This document shows, piece after piece, positions 12,347-24,119 of a stretch of 64,000 bases of DNA. Position 1 is the stretch's first letter. Each line of letters begins with the position of its first letter. The notes below the pieces were generated by a model that was given only the letters and a program-made list of their open reading frames with translations, had not been told where the DNA came from and ran no database searches. Both the position numbers and the translations under genes were made by a program. This stretch comes from Xenophilus azovorans DSM 13620 (GTDB taxonomy: Bacteria > Pseudomonadota > Gammaproteobacteria > Burkholderiales > Burkholderiaceae_C): positions 465,567 to 529,566 of the forward strand of contig NZ_KN050766.1 of the NCBI RefSeq assembly GCF_000745855.1, in the 5' to 3' direction.

Positions 12347-12711
12347 GCCAGATCGAACGCATCCCCTCGCCGCTGCCCGTTCCCTTCTCCAAGGCGGTGC
12401 GCGCCGGCGGCTTCCTCTTCCTGTCGGGTGTGCTGGCCATGGATGCGCAGGGCCGCGTCATCGAGGGCGACGTGCAGGCGCAGACCCGCGCCGTCCTCGA
12501 ACGCATCGCCCAGAACCTGAAGGACTGCGGCACCGGCATGGCGAGCGTGGTGCGCGCCACCATCTGGCTGGCCGACCTGGGCGACTTCGCCGCCTTCAAC
12601 CAGGAATACGCCCGGCACTTCCCCGAAGGGCTGCCCGCGCGCTCGTGCGTGCAGGCGGTGCTCTACCAGGGCGCGAAGGTGGAGATCGAGGTGCAGGCCT
12701 GGGTCGGCTGA
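12343..12711 (+). CDS. RidA family (YjgF/YER057c) 2-imino acid deaminase
   Basis: Small protein of 122 residues of the RidA/YjgF superfamily. Visible are FLFLSGVLAMDAQGRV near the N-terminus, the trimer-core helices, and the conserved Arg in LPARSCVQAVLYQGAKVEIE (about 90-115), which binds the carboxylate of imino acids in active members. RidA proteins hydrolyse enamine/imine products of amino acid oxidation to 2-oxo acids and ammonia, fitting a role directly after the D-amino acid dehydrogenase of this operon. Coupled to the deacylase gene by a 4-base overlap. Last gene of the operon, converging on guaA. Confidence 0.9.
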   Translation: MSQIERIPSPLPVPFSKAVRAGGFLFLSGVLAMDAQGRVIEGDVQAQTRAVLERIAQNLKDCGTGMASVVRATIWLADLGDFAAFNQEYARHFPEGLPARSCVQAVLYQGAKVEIEVQAWVG

Positions 12712-12784
12712 GCGCCTTTTCCTCGGGCGATGAACCGGCGAAGGAATTCAGCGGCGGCCGGCCGATGCGGTGGCCGGTGCGTCG

Positions 12785-14401
12785 TCACTCCCACTCGATC
12801 GTCGCCGGCGGCTTGGAACTCACGTCGTAGGTCACGCGGTTGATGCCGCGCACCTCGTTGATGATGCGGCCCGACACTTTCTTGAGCAGCGCGTAGGGCA
12901 GCTCGGCCCAGTCGGCGGTCATGAAGTCGCTGGTCTGCACGGCGCGCAGCGCCACCACGTAGTCGTAGGTGCGGCCGTCGCCCATCACGCCCACGCTCTT
13001 GACGGGCAGGAAGACGGTGAAGGCCTGGCTGGTCAGGTCGTACCAGGTCTTGCCGGTGGCCTCGTCGCGGAAGTTGCGCAGTTCCTCGATGAAGATGGCG
13101 TCGGCGCGGCGCAGCAGGTCGGCGTAGTCCTTCTTCACCTCGCCGAGGATGCGCACGCCCAGGCCGGGCCCGGGGAACGGGTGGCGGTACACCATCTCGG
13201 GCGGCAGGCCCAGCGCCACGCCCAGCTCGCGCACCTCGTCCTTGAACAGATCGCGCAGGGGCTCCAGCAGCTTCAGGCCGAGCTGCTCGGGCAGGCCACC
13301 GACGTTGTGGTGGCTCTTGATGGTGACGGCCTTCTTGCTCTTGGCGCCGCCGCTCTCGATCACGTCGGGGTAGATGGTGCCCTGGGCCAGGAAGCTGGCG
13401 CCCTTGTGCCCTGCCCCGCCGGCCTTCAGCTTCGCCGCCTCGGCCTTGAAGACCTCGACGAACTCGCGGCCGATGATCTTGCGCTTCTGCTCCGGGTCGC
13501 TCACGCCCTTGAGGTGGCCGAGGAACTGCTCGCTGGCGTCGACGTGGATCACGCGCGCGTGCAGCTTGCCGGCGAACATCTCCATCACCATCTTGCCTTC
13601 GTCCAGGCGCAGCAGGCCGTGGTCGACGAACACGCAGGTGAGCTGGTCGCCGATGGCGCGGTGGATCAGCGCGGCCGCCACGCTCGAATCCACGCCGCCC
13701 GAGAGGCCGAGGATCACTTCCTCGTCGCCCACCTGTTCGCGGATCTTCTCGACGGCCTCGGCGATGTGGTCCTTCATCACCCAGTCTGGCTTCGCACCGC
13801 AGATGCCCAGCACGAAGCGCTCCAGGATCGCGCGACCCTGCTGCGTGTGCGTGACCTCGGGGTGGAACTGCACGCCGTAGAAGTGCCGCGCCTCGTCGGC
13901 CATGCCTGCGATGGGGCAGCTTCCGGTGCTGGCCATGAGCCTGAAGCCCGGCGGCAGCTCGGTCACCTTGTCGCCGTGGCTCATCCACACCTTGAGCATG
14001 CCGTGACCCTCGGGTGTGGTGACGTCGGCGATGTCCTTGAGCAGGTCGGTGTGGCCGCGCGCGCGCACCTCGGCATAGCCGAACTCGCGCTGGTGCGAGC
14101 CCTCGACCTTGCCGCCCAGCTGCTGCGCCATCGTCTGCATGCCGTAGCAGATGCCCAGCACCGGCACGCCCAGCTCGAACACCGCCTGCGGCGCGCGGTC
14201 GTCCACCTCGTACACGCTGGCATGGCTGCCCGAGAGGATCACGCCTTTCAGGTGGCCGTCCTTCGCGTACTCGCGCACCCAGTCGTCGGTCACGTCGCAG
14301 GGGTGCACCTCGCTGTAGACATGCGCCTCGCGCACCCGGCGCGCGATGAGCTGCGTGACCTGGGAGCCGAAGTCGAGGATGAGGATCTTGTCGTGTGACA
14401 T
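12785..14401 (-). CDS. guaA: GMP synthase (glutamine-hydrolysing)
   Basis: Converts XMP to GMP using glutamine and ATP. The 538-residue protein has a class I glutaminase domain at about 1-200 (nucleophile Cys85 in GICYGMQ, then FHPEVTHT). The ATP pyrophosphatase domain (P-loop [12 protein letters not shown]) and the C-terminal dimerisation domain ([15 protein letters not shown], ending TIEWE) follow. ATG 14401 is preferred over an upstream in-frame start at 14440 because [14 protein letters not shown] is the usual N-terminus. It lies downstream of guaB on the same strand with a 76-base gap containing a strong hairpin. Confidence 0.97.
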   Translation of the reverse strand: MSHDKILILDFGSQVTQLIARRVREAHVYSEVHPCDVTDDWVREYAKDGHLKGVILSGSHASVYEVDDRAPQAVFELGVPVLGICYGMQTMAQQLGGKVEGSHQREFGYAEVRARGHTDLLKDIADVTTPEGHGMLKVWMSHGDKVTELPPGFRLMASTGSCPIAGMADEARHFYGVQFHPEVTHTQQGRAILERFVLGICGAKPDWVMKDHIAEAVEKIREQVGDEEVILGLSGGVDSSVAAALIHRAIGDQLTCVFVDHGLLRLDEGKMVMEMFAGKLHARVIHVDASEQFLGHLKGVSDPEQKRKIIGREFVEVFKAEAAKLKAGGAGHKGASFLAQGTIYPDVIESGGAKSKKAVTIKSHHNVGGLPEQLGLKLLEPLRDLFKDEVRELGVALGLPPEMVYRHPFPGPGLGVRILGEVKKDYADLLRRADAIFIEELRNFRDEATGKTWYDLTSQAFTVFLPVKSVGVMGDGRTYDYVVALRAVQTSDFMTADWAELPYALLKKVSGRIINEVRGINRVTYDVSSKPPATIEWE

Positions 14402-14436
14402 GGGACGCTTCGATGAAAAGGCGCTTCGCTGGAACA

Positions 14437-14465
14437 ACAAGGCCGGTGCGTTGCACCGGCCTTGT
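14437..14465 (-). terminator. Hairpin between guaB and guaA
   Basis: Perfect 13-bp inverted repeat (ACAAGGCCGGTGC and its complement) with a 3-base loop, just after the guaB stop. The run of T after the stem on the guaB-guaA strand is poor (TGTTCC), so it may act as a partial terminator or 3'-end stabiliser that lowers guaA relative to guaB. Confidence 0.6.
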
Positions 14466-14477
14466 CCTTCTTGTGGA

Positions 14478-15947
<1,470 letters not shown>

Positions 15948-15969
15948 GGGTGAGGCTCCAAAAGAAGGA

Positions 15970-15975
15970 TTGTAA
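15970..15975 (-). promoter_or_regulatory. Candidate -10 box for guaB
   Basis: TACAAT (5 of 6 matches) on the minus strand, 23 bases before the guaB ATG, with a GGAG ribosome binding site between. No convincing -35 is seen at 16-18 bases. Confidence 0.4.
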
Positions 15976-16093
15976 CGAGGGCCCTGGTTTTCCCTGAAGC
16001 GGCAGGGTCGCCGGCACGCACGCCGGGGCGGCCGGCGTTGCGGATTGACGCCAGATTCGTGGCGCATGCCGCGCTCGCGGCCTCTGCCGCGTG

Positions 16094-16120
16094 TTGCCAA
16101 ACGTAAGCGGACGCTACACT
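16094..16120 (+). promoter_or_regulatory. Candidate promoter of the DUF4124 gene
   Basis: TTGCCA at 16094-16099 and TACACT at 16115-16120, with a short 15-base gap. The ATG begins only 9 bases after the -10 box, so the message would be leaderless or nearly so. Confidence 0.35.
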
Positions 16121-16128
16121 TCCGCCCC

Positions 16129-16632
16129 ATGAAGCCGATCCACGCCGTCCTTGTCGCCTGCGCTCTCGTGATGCCGGTGGCCGCCTCGGCCCAGTGGCAG
16201 TGGCTGGATGCGCAGGGCAAGAAGGTGTTCAGCGACCAGCCGCCGCCGCTGGACGTGCCCGAGAAGAACATCCTGCGCCGCCCGCACGGCAGCCGTGCCG
16301 CCGCCGCGCCGGCCCCTGCTCCCGCCTCCGACCAGGCCCCTGCCGCGCCCGCGGCGCCGGCCGGCAAGGCGGCCGGGGTGGACAAGGCGCTGGAAGAGAA
16401 GGCCCGCCAGGCCGAGGAAGCCGAGAAGGCCAAGCGCGCCGCCGAGGAGAAGAAGATCGCCCAGGCCAAGGCCGACAACTGCAGCCGCGCGCGCCAGGGC
16501 AAGGCCACGATGGACAGCGGCATGCGCGTGGCCCGCGTCAACGACAAGGGCGAGCGCGAGATCCTCGACGACAACGCCCGCGCGGTGGAGCAGCGCCGCC
16601 TGCAGTCGATCATCGACAGCGACTGCAAGTAG
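16129..16632 (+). CDS. DUF4124 domain-containing periplasmic protein
   Basis: Exported protein of 167 residues. A Sec signal peptide ([21 protein letters not shown]) is followed directly by the DUF4124 core [19 protein letters not shown]. An Ala/Pro-rich linker comes next, then a charged Ala/Glu/Lys helix (about 85-115, likely coiled) and a C-terminal segment with two Cys. DUF4124 proteins are common in Betaproteobacteria and have no settled function. ATG 16129 is chosen because the upstream in-frame start at 16045 would place 28 charged residues ahead of the signal peptide. Confidence 0.85.
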   Translation: MKPIHAVLVACALVMPVAASAQWQWLDAQGKKVFSDQPPPLDVPEKNILRRPHGSRAAAAPAPAPASDQAPAAPAAPAGKAAGVDKALEEKARQAEEAEKAKRAAEEKKIAQAKADNCSRARQGKATMDSGMRVARVNDKGEREILDDNARAVEQRRLQSIIDSDCK

Positions 16633-16661
16633 CAGCCGCCCGGCCCGCCCCCTTCAATCGG

Positions 16662-16994
16662 TCAGTAGCCGGCCTTGGCCCCTTCGCGCCGCCGCGCGAA
16701 CAGGCCGGCCGTGCGCGCCCCCTGGCGCTGGAAGCGCTCGCGCCGCGCCACCTTCGGATCGACGGTGAGGGGCCGGCACAGCTCCACGCGGTCGCCGTCG
16801 GCCAGCGGCCGGGACCATTCCGCCGCGCGGCCCCACACGCCCGGATGCATCGCGCGCCAGTCCAGCGCCGGCAGCGCCTGCGCCAGCGTGCTGGCCTCGA
16901 CGGCTGCCTCCAGCGTGCAGCCCTCGGGCACGCACAGCGCCTCCTCGTGCACCTGCCGCGGCGCCGGGGCGCAGCACAGGACGATGCGGATCAT
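16662..16994 (-). CDS. RnfH family protein (RatB-like, ubiquitin fold)
   Basis: Small protein of 110 residues with the RnfH/UPF0125 pattern: a beta-grasp start (MIRIVLCCA), GCTLEAAVEAS, and the family motif LADGDRVELCRPLTVDPKVAR at about 64-84. The molecular role is not established. It is almost always found beside ratA and smpB, as here. Its ATG overlaps the ratA stop by 4 bases. Confidence 0.88.
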   Translation of the reverse strand: MIRIVLCCAPAPRQVHEEALCVPEGCTLEAAVEASTLAQALPALDWRAMHPGVWGRAAEWSRPLADGDRVELCRPLTVDPKVARRERFQRQGARTAGLFARRREGAKAGY

Positions 16995-17443
16995 GGCGCC
17001 GGCTCGCCGTAGGTCTGCTCGGCCCGCTTGACGAAGGCCTCGACAAGGCTGGAGGCGATCTTGTCGAACACCGGCCCGACCAGCGCCTGCAGCGCGAAGT
17101 TGCTGAAGCCGTAGCTCAGGTCGAGCTGCACGCGGCAGGCGCGTTCGCCCTCGCCGCCCACGGGGGTGAATTTCCACACCCCGTCGAGGTTGGAGAAGGG
17201 GCCGTCCACCAGCTTGAGGTGGACTTCGCGCCCCGGCACGTGGGTGTTGCGGGTGGTGAAGCTCTGGTGGATGCCGCCGAAGGCGAGGCCGACTTCCGCC
17301 GTCATGCCGGCCTCGTCCTGCTCGATCACGCGGGCGCGGTCGCACCAGGGCAGGAACTCCGGGTACCTCGCCACGTCCGTCACCAGGCCGTACATCTCCT
17401 CGGCGCTGTACCAGATGAGGACGGACTTGTGCACACTCTTCAT
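16991..17443 (-). CDS. ratA: RatA/Coq10 family START-domain protein
   Basis: Protein of 150 residues with the polyketide cyclase/START (COQ10) fold: SVLIWYSAEEMYGLVTDVARYPEFLPWC at the N-terminus and the C-terminal helix FVKRAEQTYG. E. coli RatA was reported to bind 50S subunits. Mitochondrial and bacterial Coq10 homologues bind ubiquinone, and the two roles are still debated. ATG 17443 gives the normal start; an upstream ATG at 17491 overlaps the promoter region. Divergent from smpB, the usual arrangement. Automatic annotation may call it a toxin, but no antitoxin partner is present. Confidence 0.9.
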   Translation of the reverse strand: MKSVHKSVLIWYSAEEMYGLVTDVARYPEFLPWCDRARVIEQDEAGMTAEVGLAFGGIHQSFTTRNTHVPGREVHLKLVDGPFSNLDGVWKFTPVGGEGERACRVQLDLSYGFSNFALQALVGPVFDKIASSLVEAFVKRAEQTYGEPAP

Positions 17444-17511
17444 AGAATCGCGGGTTCGGGGGAAGCGAGCGGCCGATTGTAGGGACGCCATGCGCCCCCA
17501 ACTGAGCCCCC

Positions 17512-17988
17512 ATGGCCACCAAGAAGCAAGACCCCAACGCCCGCATCGCCGACAACAAGAAAGCCGCCTTCAACTACTTCTTCGAGGAGAAGTTCGAGGC
17601 GGGCATGGTGCTCGAAGGCTGGGAGGTGAAGGCGCTGCGCGAAGGCAAGGTGCAGCTGACCGACGGCTACGTGGTCATCCGCGACGGCGAGATGTTCGTC
17701 ATCGGCTGCCAGATCAACCCGCTCAAGAGCGCCTCCACCCACGTCAACCCCGACGCCGTGCGCACCAAGAAGCTGCTGCTGCACAAGGAGCAGATCAAGC
17801 GCCTGATGGGCAAGGTCGAGCAGAAGGGCTACACCCTGGTGCCGCTGAACCTGCACTGGAAGAACGGGCGGGTCAAGTGCGAGATCGCCCTGGCCAAGGG
17901 CAAGGCCGAGCACGACAAGCGCGACACCATCAAGGAGCGCGAGGGCAAGCGCGAGGTGGAGCGGGCGATGAAAAGCCGGCACCGCTAA
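17512..17988 (+). CDS. smpB: SsrA-binding protein SmpB
   Basis: Binds tmRNA and brings it to stalled ribosomes in trans-translation. 158 residues with the OB-fold core: [23 protein letters not shown] split over the N-terminus, [14 protein letters not shown], then [21 protein letters not shown] and [11 protein letters not shown]. The basic C-terminal tail (about 130-158, [15 protein letters not shown]) enters the ribosomal A site. The tmRNA gene itself is not in this window. Confidence 0.97.
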   Translation: MATKKQDPNARIADNKKAAFNYFFEEKFEAGMVLEGWEVKALREGKVQLTDGYVVIRDGEMFVIGCQINPLKSASTHVNPDAVRTKKLLLHKEQIKRLMGKVEQKGYTLVPLNLHWKNGRVKCEIALAKGKAEHDKRDTIKEREGKREVERAMKSRHR

Positions 17989-18080
17989 GGCCGCCCGAAT
18001 GCGCGGCTGCCGCCGACACGGGCCGTCGGCGCGGGCGCCTACACTGCCCGGGCCGGTTTTTTCAACGAAGGAGAAAGTCC

Positions 18081-18461
18081 ATGAAACTGCTCAGTGCATC
18101 CGTCCTTGCTGTCGCCCTGCTTGCCGGGGGCTGCGCCACCCGGTCCGCACCCGACACGCCCACGCGCACGGTCGATGGCGTGCTCATCGGGCCCAGCGGC
18201 ATGACGCTCTACACCTTTGCGCGCGACACGCCCGACAGCGGCAAGTCGGTGTGCAACGGGCAGTGCGCCGCCAACTGGCCGCCCCTCATCGCGCCGGACA
18301 ACGCCAAGCCCATGGGCGGCTACTCCGTCGTGACGCGCGACGACGGCAAGAAGCAGTGGGCCTACAAGGGCCAGCCCCTGTACTACTGGGTGAAAGACAC
18401 GAAGGCCGGCGACCGCACGGGCGACGGCGTGGCGGGCGCGTGGAGGATCGCGCGCCCCTGA
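18081..18461 (+). CDS. COG4315 family lipoprotein
   Basis: Predicted lipoprotein of 126 residues: a signal peptide with lipobox LAGGC (Cys18) and then a secreted lipoprotein repeat domain (COG4315) with GPSGMTLYTFARDT, SVCNGQCAANWPPLIAP and GKKQWAYKGQPLYYWVKD. These short proteins are frequent in Proteobacteria and have no proven function. An AGGAG site precedes the ATG by 9 bases and a TACACT -10-like box lies at 18040-18045. Monocistronic, ended by the bidirectional hairpin at 18489-18512. Confidence 0.87.
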   Translation: MKLLSASVLAVALLAGGCATRSAPDTPTRTVDGVLIGPSGMTLYTFARDTPDSGKSVCNGQCAANWPPLIAPDNAKPMGGYSVVTRDDGKKQWAYKGQPLYYWVKDTKAGDRTGDGVAGAWRIARP

Positions 18462-18488
18462 GGCCGCGGCCATCCCGCCCCCGATGAA

Positions 18489-18515
18489 AAAGCCGACCCT
18501 CGGGTCGGCTTTCTT
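18489..18515. terminator. Bidirectional intrinsic terminator
   Basis: 11-bp stem (AAAGCCGACCC with its complement, 2-base loop) followed by TTTCTT on the plus strand and A-rich sequence on the other side. It separates two convergent genes, 28 bases after one stop and 4 bases before the other. Confidence 0.8.
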
Positions 18516-18518
18516 GCG

Positions 18519-18956
18519 TCAGCAGTTGCCCTTCTTGGCCTGCCCCGGCGGGCAGTGATAGCCGCCATGGCCATGGCCATGGCCGCGGCGCGGGCCGTCG
18601 TGCCAGCGCTCCTCGCGCTGCCGCTCGCGCGCGGCGCGGCGCCAGTCGCCGTCGCGCCAGCGCCAGCCGCCGTCGACCTGCACCCAGCCGCCGGGCACGT
18701 AGGCGTAGTCGGGCCGCGCTGCCTGCCAGTAGCCGCCCCGCCACGCATAGGCGTGACCGCTCCATTGCCAGTGGCCCGGCACCCAGACCCGGCCCTGCCG
18801 TGGCCCAGGCACCGCCTCCCAGCGCGGGGGCGGCGGCGCCACGGCCACCAGCCCGGGCACATTGATGTTGACCGACACCTGGGCGCCTGCCGCCAGCGGC
18901 GCGGCGGCTACCGTGACGGCAGCGGCGATCGTGAGGAGGGACAGCTTCGTTTTCAT
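18519..18956 (-). CDS. YXWGXW repeat-containing secreted protein
   Basis: Exported protein of 145 residues: a signal peptide (MKTKLSLLTIAAAVTVAAA, cleavage near AGA-25) followed by Trp/Pro-rich YXWGXW-type repeats (VWVPGHWQWSG, YAWRGGYW, YVPGGWVQVDGGWRW). The tail is His/Gly-rich with two Cys. Such proteins are widespread in Burkholderiales as uncharacterised envelope proteins. ATG 18956 is chosen because it starts the signal peptide; an upstream in-frame ATG at 19034 would add 26 basic residues. Confidence 0.83.
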   Translation of the reverse strand: MKTKLSLLTIAAAVTVAAAPLAAGAQVSVNINVPGLVAVAPPPPRWEAVPGPRQGRVWVPGHWQWSGHAYAWRGGYWQAARPDYAYVPGGWVQVDGGWRWRDGDWRRAARERQREERWHDGPRRGHGHGHGGYHCPPGQAKKGNC

Positions 18957-19061
18957 CGTGGAGGACTCCCGGTTGTTGGACCCGATATAACGCAGCCGGG
19001 CCCGGCGGCGTTGTCGGACAAGGCCGAACCGCATCGGCGCAGGCGTCGCGCGCGCGACGGG

Positions 19062-19934
19062 CTACCGCCCCGCACGCCAGCCCAGCCACTCGTTGGCGAC
19101 CAGGGCACCGACCACCAGCACCCCGCCGATCAGCACGCTGGGCGCCGGGATCTCCCCGGCGCCGATCCATGCCAGCGCGATGCCAAAGATCACCTCCAGC
19201 AGCGCCAGCAGGGCCACCTCGGGCGCCTTCAGCACCCGGGCGCACACCATCGCCAGCATGCTCGGGATCGCCAACTGGAAGACGCCGAGGAAGGCGAGCA
19301 GCCCCAGGTCGTGCACGGTGGCGTGCAGCGGCCAGGCCAGCGGCAGCGTGGCCAGCGCCGACAGCGACGCGCCGATCAGCACAGCCGGCACCAGGTCGAT
19401 GTCGCGGCCCTGGGCATGGGCGTGCTGCACCACCGTCCAGTTGCAGGCCAGCGCCAGCGGCACGCACAGGGCCACCAGCGTGCCGGCCAGCTCGCCCTGC
19501 CCCAGCTTGGTCGCATACATCCAGCCGATGCCCAGACCCGCCACGACGATCGCGCCCCACGTGCGAAGCGGCAACCGGTGCCCGATGAACAGGCGGGCCG
19601 CCAGCGCGGTGAACAGCGGCCCCACCGCCATCGTCACCAGCACGTTGGCGGTGGAGGTGAGCGTGAGCGCCACCATGAAGGCGGTGAACATCACGCTCCA
19701 GCACAGGCCCGAGAGCCACAGCGCCACGCCGCCGCCGCGCAGCGTCCGCAGCACCGCCCGGCCGCGCCAGGCGGGCAGGATGACGAGCAGCGCCAGCACG
19801 GTGAAGGCGCTGCGCCAGAAGGTGACCTCGAAGCTGCGCGCGCTCTCCAGGTGCCGCGTGACGACGCCGGCGGTGCCCCACATCAGCGTCGCGCCGACCA
19901 TCAGCCACACCGCGCGGGCATGCGTCAGGGCCAT
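19062..19934 (-). CDS. EamA/DMT family transporter
   Basis: Ten-helix inner-membrane protein of 290 residues with two EamA halves (about 10-140 and 155-285), starting LMVGATLMWGTAGVVTRHL. Members export metabolites or take up various small molecules; the substrate cannot be predicted. It lies 18 bases downstream of the next gene on the same strand, so the two are probably co-transcribed. Confidence 0.88.
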   Translation of the reverse strand: MALTHARAVWLMVGATLMWGTAGVVTRHLESARSFEVTFWRSAFTVLALLVILPAWRGRAVLRTLRGGGVALWLSGLCWSVMFTAFMVALTLTSTANVLVTMAVGPLFTALAARLFIGHRLPLRTWGAIVVAGLGIGWMYATKLGQGELAGTLVALCVPLALACNWTVVQHAHAQGRDIDLVPAVLIGASLSALATLPLAWPLHATVHDLGLLAFLGVFQLAIPSMLAMVCARVLKAPEVALLALLEVIFGIALAWIGAGEIPAPSVLIGGVLVVGALVANEWLGWRAGR

Positions 19935-19952
19935 GATGGCGATGCCCTTCGC

Positions 19953-20723
19953 TCAGCGCGGGCCGTTGCGGGCAGCCAGCTCGCACAGCGCCTCGCAGCG
20001 GGTGTCGGACATCGCGTCCAGCACCTTCTGCCAGGCCGCACGGCGCGCGCCCTGCGCCCGGGCGATCTGGTCCGCCGCCAGGCTGCGCGGCACGGCGCGC
20101 GAGGCGACGGACAGCGCCCGGGCGTGCGCCGGCGCGCTGTCGGCCAGCGCACCGAGCAGCGCATCGACATACGCCGCGCCGAAGCGCGCATCGCCCACAG
20201 CCGTCGCCAGGCCGGCATAGAGCTGCAGCACGCCCGTCTGGCCGCGCCGCAGCCCGCCCAGGCGCAACTGGCCGGCCATCTTCGGATCAAGCCGCCGCAG
20301 CGTCTCTTCCGCCAGCGGCACCTGGCGCGCGATGCAGTGCGCGAGGAAGGGCTGCAGCAGCGCCAGCTCGTCCTGGTAGGTGGCGGCGTTGCCCGCCACC
20401 ACCGAGGCCACGAACCGGCCGTCCTGCATCGCGCCGAAGGACAGGTAGGCCAGCGACGCCTCCTGCGCGTGATCGCAGATATCCGAGACGGCGGCCAGGT
20501 CGGCCGAGGCGCCTTCGGCGGGCAGCGCGCGGGGGTCGGCCAGGGCGCGCAGCACCGGGCCGGCGTCGGCCTCCGCCAGCCGCGGCATGCGCTCCGGGTG
20601 GGCCGAGCGCAGCGACGCGAAGGTGCGCGCCGCCTCGGCCTGTTCAGCCGCCGCCTGCGCGTGGCCGAAGAGCGGCCACGCACCCAGCGCCATGCACAGG
20701 ACGATGGCTGCCCGCTTCTTCAT
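19953..20723 (-). CDS. Uncharacterised periplasmic protein
   Basis: Hypothetical exported protein of 256 residues: a signal peptide (MKKRAAIVLCMALGAWPLFGHAQA) followed by a mostly helical Ala/Leu-rich region. Three of its four mature-region Cys occur as DICDHAQE, LAHCIARQ and TRCEALCEL (the last with two), so disulfides are likely. I do not recognise the family. The start at 20723 is supported by the signal peptide; the in-frame start at 20819 lies inside an intergenic repeat. Confidence 0.7.
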   Translation of the reverse strand: MKKRAAIVLCMALGAWPLFGHAQAAAEQAEAARTFASLRSAHPERMPRLAEADAGPVLRALADPRALPAEGASADLAAVSDICDHAQEASLAYLSFGAMQDGRFVASVVAGNAATYQDELALLQPFLAHCIARQVPLAEETLRRLDPKMAGQLRLGGLRRGQTGVLQLYAGLATAVGDARFGAAYVDALLGALADSAPAHARALSVASRAVPRSLAADQIARAQGARRAAWQKVLDAMSDTRCEALCELAARNGPR

Positions 20724-20852
20724 CTCAGTCTTCCATGGCGTTACGCCGCCACCCGCATCGCATGAAACGCCTGGCAGGCAGCCGCTCCGAAGGCGGCGGA
20801 GCAGGCCATGCGGGAACATCCGCGGAACTGGCTTTGCCAGGCCGCAGGATGT

Positions 20853-20904
20853 GCCCCCTTGAGGGGGTTGGCGAAGCGGAACGAAGTCCGCGAAGACTGG
20901 GGGT
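20853..20904 (-). repeat. C/G-hairpin intergenic repeat, type B, copy 1
   Basis: GCCCCCTTGAGGGGG hairpin followed by an AGCGGA-CGAAGTCCGCGAAG segment and ending in TGGGGG. A second copy at 55013-55058 has the same plan, and both lie within about 10 bases of the 3' end of a minus-strand gene (typA, hrpA). It probably acts as a 3'-end hairpin or terminator; similar elements are common in Comamonadaceae genomes. Confidence 0.65.
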
Positions 20905-20912
20905 GTTTCATT

Positions 20913-22741
<1,829 letters not shown>

Positions 22742-22745
<4 letters not shown>

Positions 22746-23719
22746 GGTGCAAGGGCCTCGGTCAGAGGCGTTCGATTCACAAGGATCTGCTGGATTTCGG
22801 TGGGGGCCAGCAAGCGCCCCGGGATCAGTTCGCCGGCCTTCACGTGGGCGGTGCCCAGGAAGGCATGCGGCAGGGTGCCGAAGACGGCCACCGCCCCGGC
22901 GTCGGGCCAGCCGCCGCGGCGGCGCATGCCGCTGAGGAAGCGGCCGGCATCGTCCTCGCCCAGCGTGACGGGCGTGTGGCCGGCCACCAGGCATTCGACG
23001 GGCTGCAGCAGCGCCAGGCGCCCGTCTTCGGGCAGGGCTTCGAGCGCCTCCAGCGTCACGCACTGCGAGACCTCGAAGCCGCCCGTGGCGACGCGGCGCA
23101 GGAAGCCCAGGTGGCCGCCGCAGCCCAGGGCTTCGCCGATGTCCTCGCCCAGGGTGCGGATGTAGGTGCCCTTGGAGCAATGCACGCGCAACCGCAGGCC
23201 CGGCGTCTCGCCCGAGAGCTGCATCTCCAGCAGCTCCAGCGCATGGATGACCACCTGGCGCGGCTCGCGCTCGACGGTTTCGCCGTCGCGCGCATATTCG
23301 TAGAGCGCCTTGCCGTCCTTCTTGAGGGCGCTGTGCATGGGCGGCACCTGCTCGATCGGGCCGGTGAAGCGGTCCAGCGCCTCCACCACCTGGCCGGCCG
23401 TGCATTGCACGGGGCGCTCGCTCAGCACCTCGCCTTCCGCATCGCCCGTCGCCGTGCGCACGCCCAGGCGCACCACCGTCTCGTAGGTCTTGTCGGCGTC
23501 GAGGTGCAACTGGCTGAACTTGGTCGCCGCGCCGAAGCACAGCGGCAGCACGCCGGTGGCCAGCGGGTCCAGCGTGCCGGTGTGGCCCGCCTTTTCTGCG
23601 CGCAGCAGCCACTTGGCCCTCTGCAAGGCCTGATTGCTGGACAGGCCCAGCGGCTTGTCGAGCAGCAACACCCCATGCACAGGGCGCCGCTGCACCCTGA
23701 CACGGGATGGCGACGACAT
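22742..23719 (-). CDS. truB: tRNA pseudouridine-55 synthase TruB
   Basis: Makes the universal pseudouridine 55 in the T-loop of tRNAs. 325 residues. The catalytic Asp is in [14 protein letters not shown] (about residue 51), with KTYE (about 78-81) and the C-terminal PUA-like domain. It lies 5 bases after rbfA and overlaps typA. Confidence 0.96.
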
Positions 23720-23724
23720 GGGGG

Positions 23725-24096
23725 CTAGTCTTCCTTGCCGCGCGAGGAAACGGCCTTGGCGATCAAGGCGTTCATGTCCGCCGCACGCTCGGTGGTGCGG
23801 TCGAACACGAAGTGCAGCGTCGGCACGGTGTGGATGTGCAGCCGCTTGAACAGGTGGTTGCGCAGGAAGCCGGCCGCCTGGTTGAGCGCGTCCTGCGTCT
23901 CCTGCGGGTCGCCCACCAGCACGCTGAAGAACACCTTGGCGTGGGCGTAGTCGGGCGTCACCTCCACGGCCTGCAGCGTGACCATGCCCACCCGCGGGTC
24001 CTTCAGCTCGCGCGCGATGATCTCCGTCAGATCGCGCTGGATCTGGTCGGCGACGCGGTAGCCGCGGTTGGGCGTGGTCTGCTTCTTCGAGGCCAT
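23725..24096 (-). CDS. rbfA: 30S ribosome-binding factor A
   Basis: Cold-responsive 30S maturation factor, a single KH-type domain of 123 residues ([26 protein letters not shown], then the AKVFFSVL strand). It is in the standard position between infB and truB. Confidence 0.95.
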   Translation of the reverse strand: MASKKQTTPNRGYRVADQIQRDLTEIIARELKDPRVGMVTLQAVEVTPDYAHAKVFFSVLVGDPQETQDALNQAAGFLRNHLFKRLHIHTVPTLHFVFDRTTERAADMNALIAKAVSSRGKED

Positions 24097-24119
24097 GGTT
24101 CAGGTGCCGCGCCGGGCGC

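Noticed and set aside
12712-12784. Possible terminator between the RidA gene and guaA (CCGGCC/GGCCGG at about 12755-12776)
   Set aside because: The short GC stem has no T tract on either strand and is expected by composition.
16991-17443. RatA as a toxin of a toxin-antitoxin system
   Set aside because: The ratA-rnfH pair beside smpB is a core arrangement and neither gene resembles an antitoxin; the START-domain annotation fits better.
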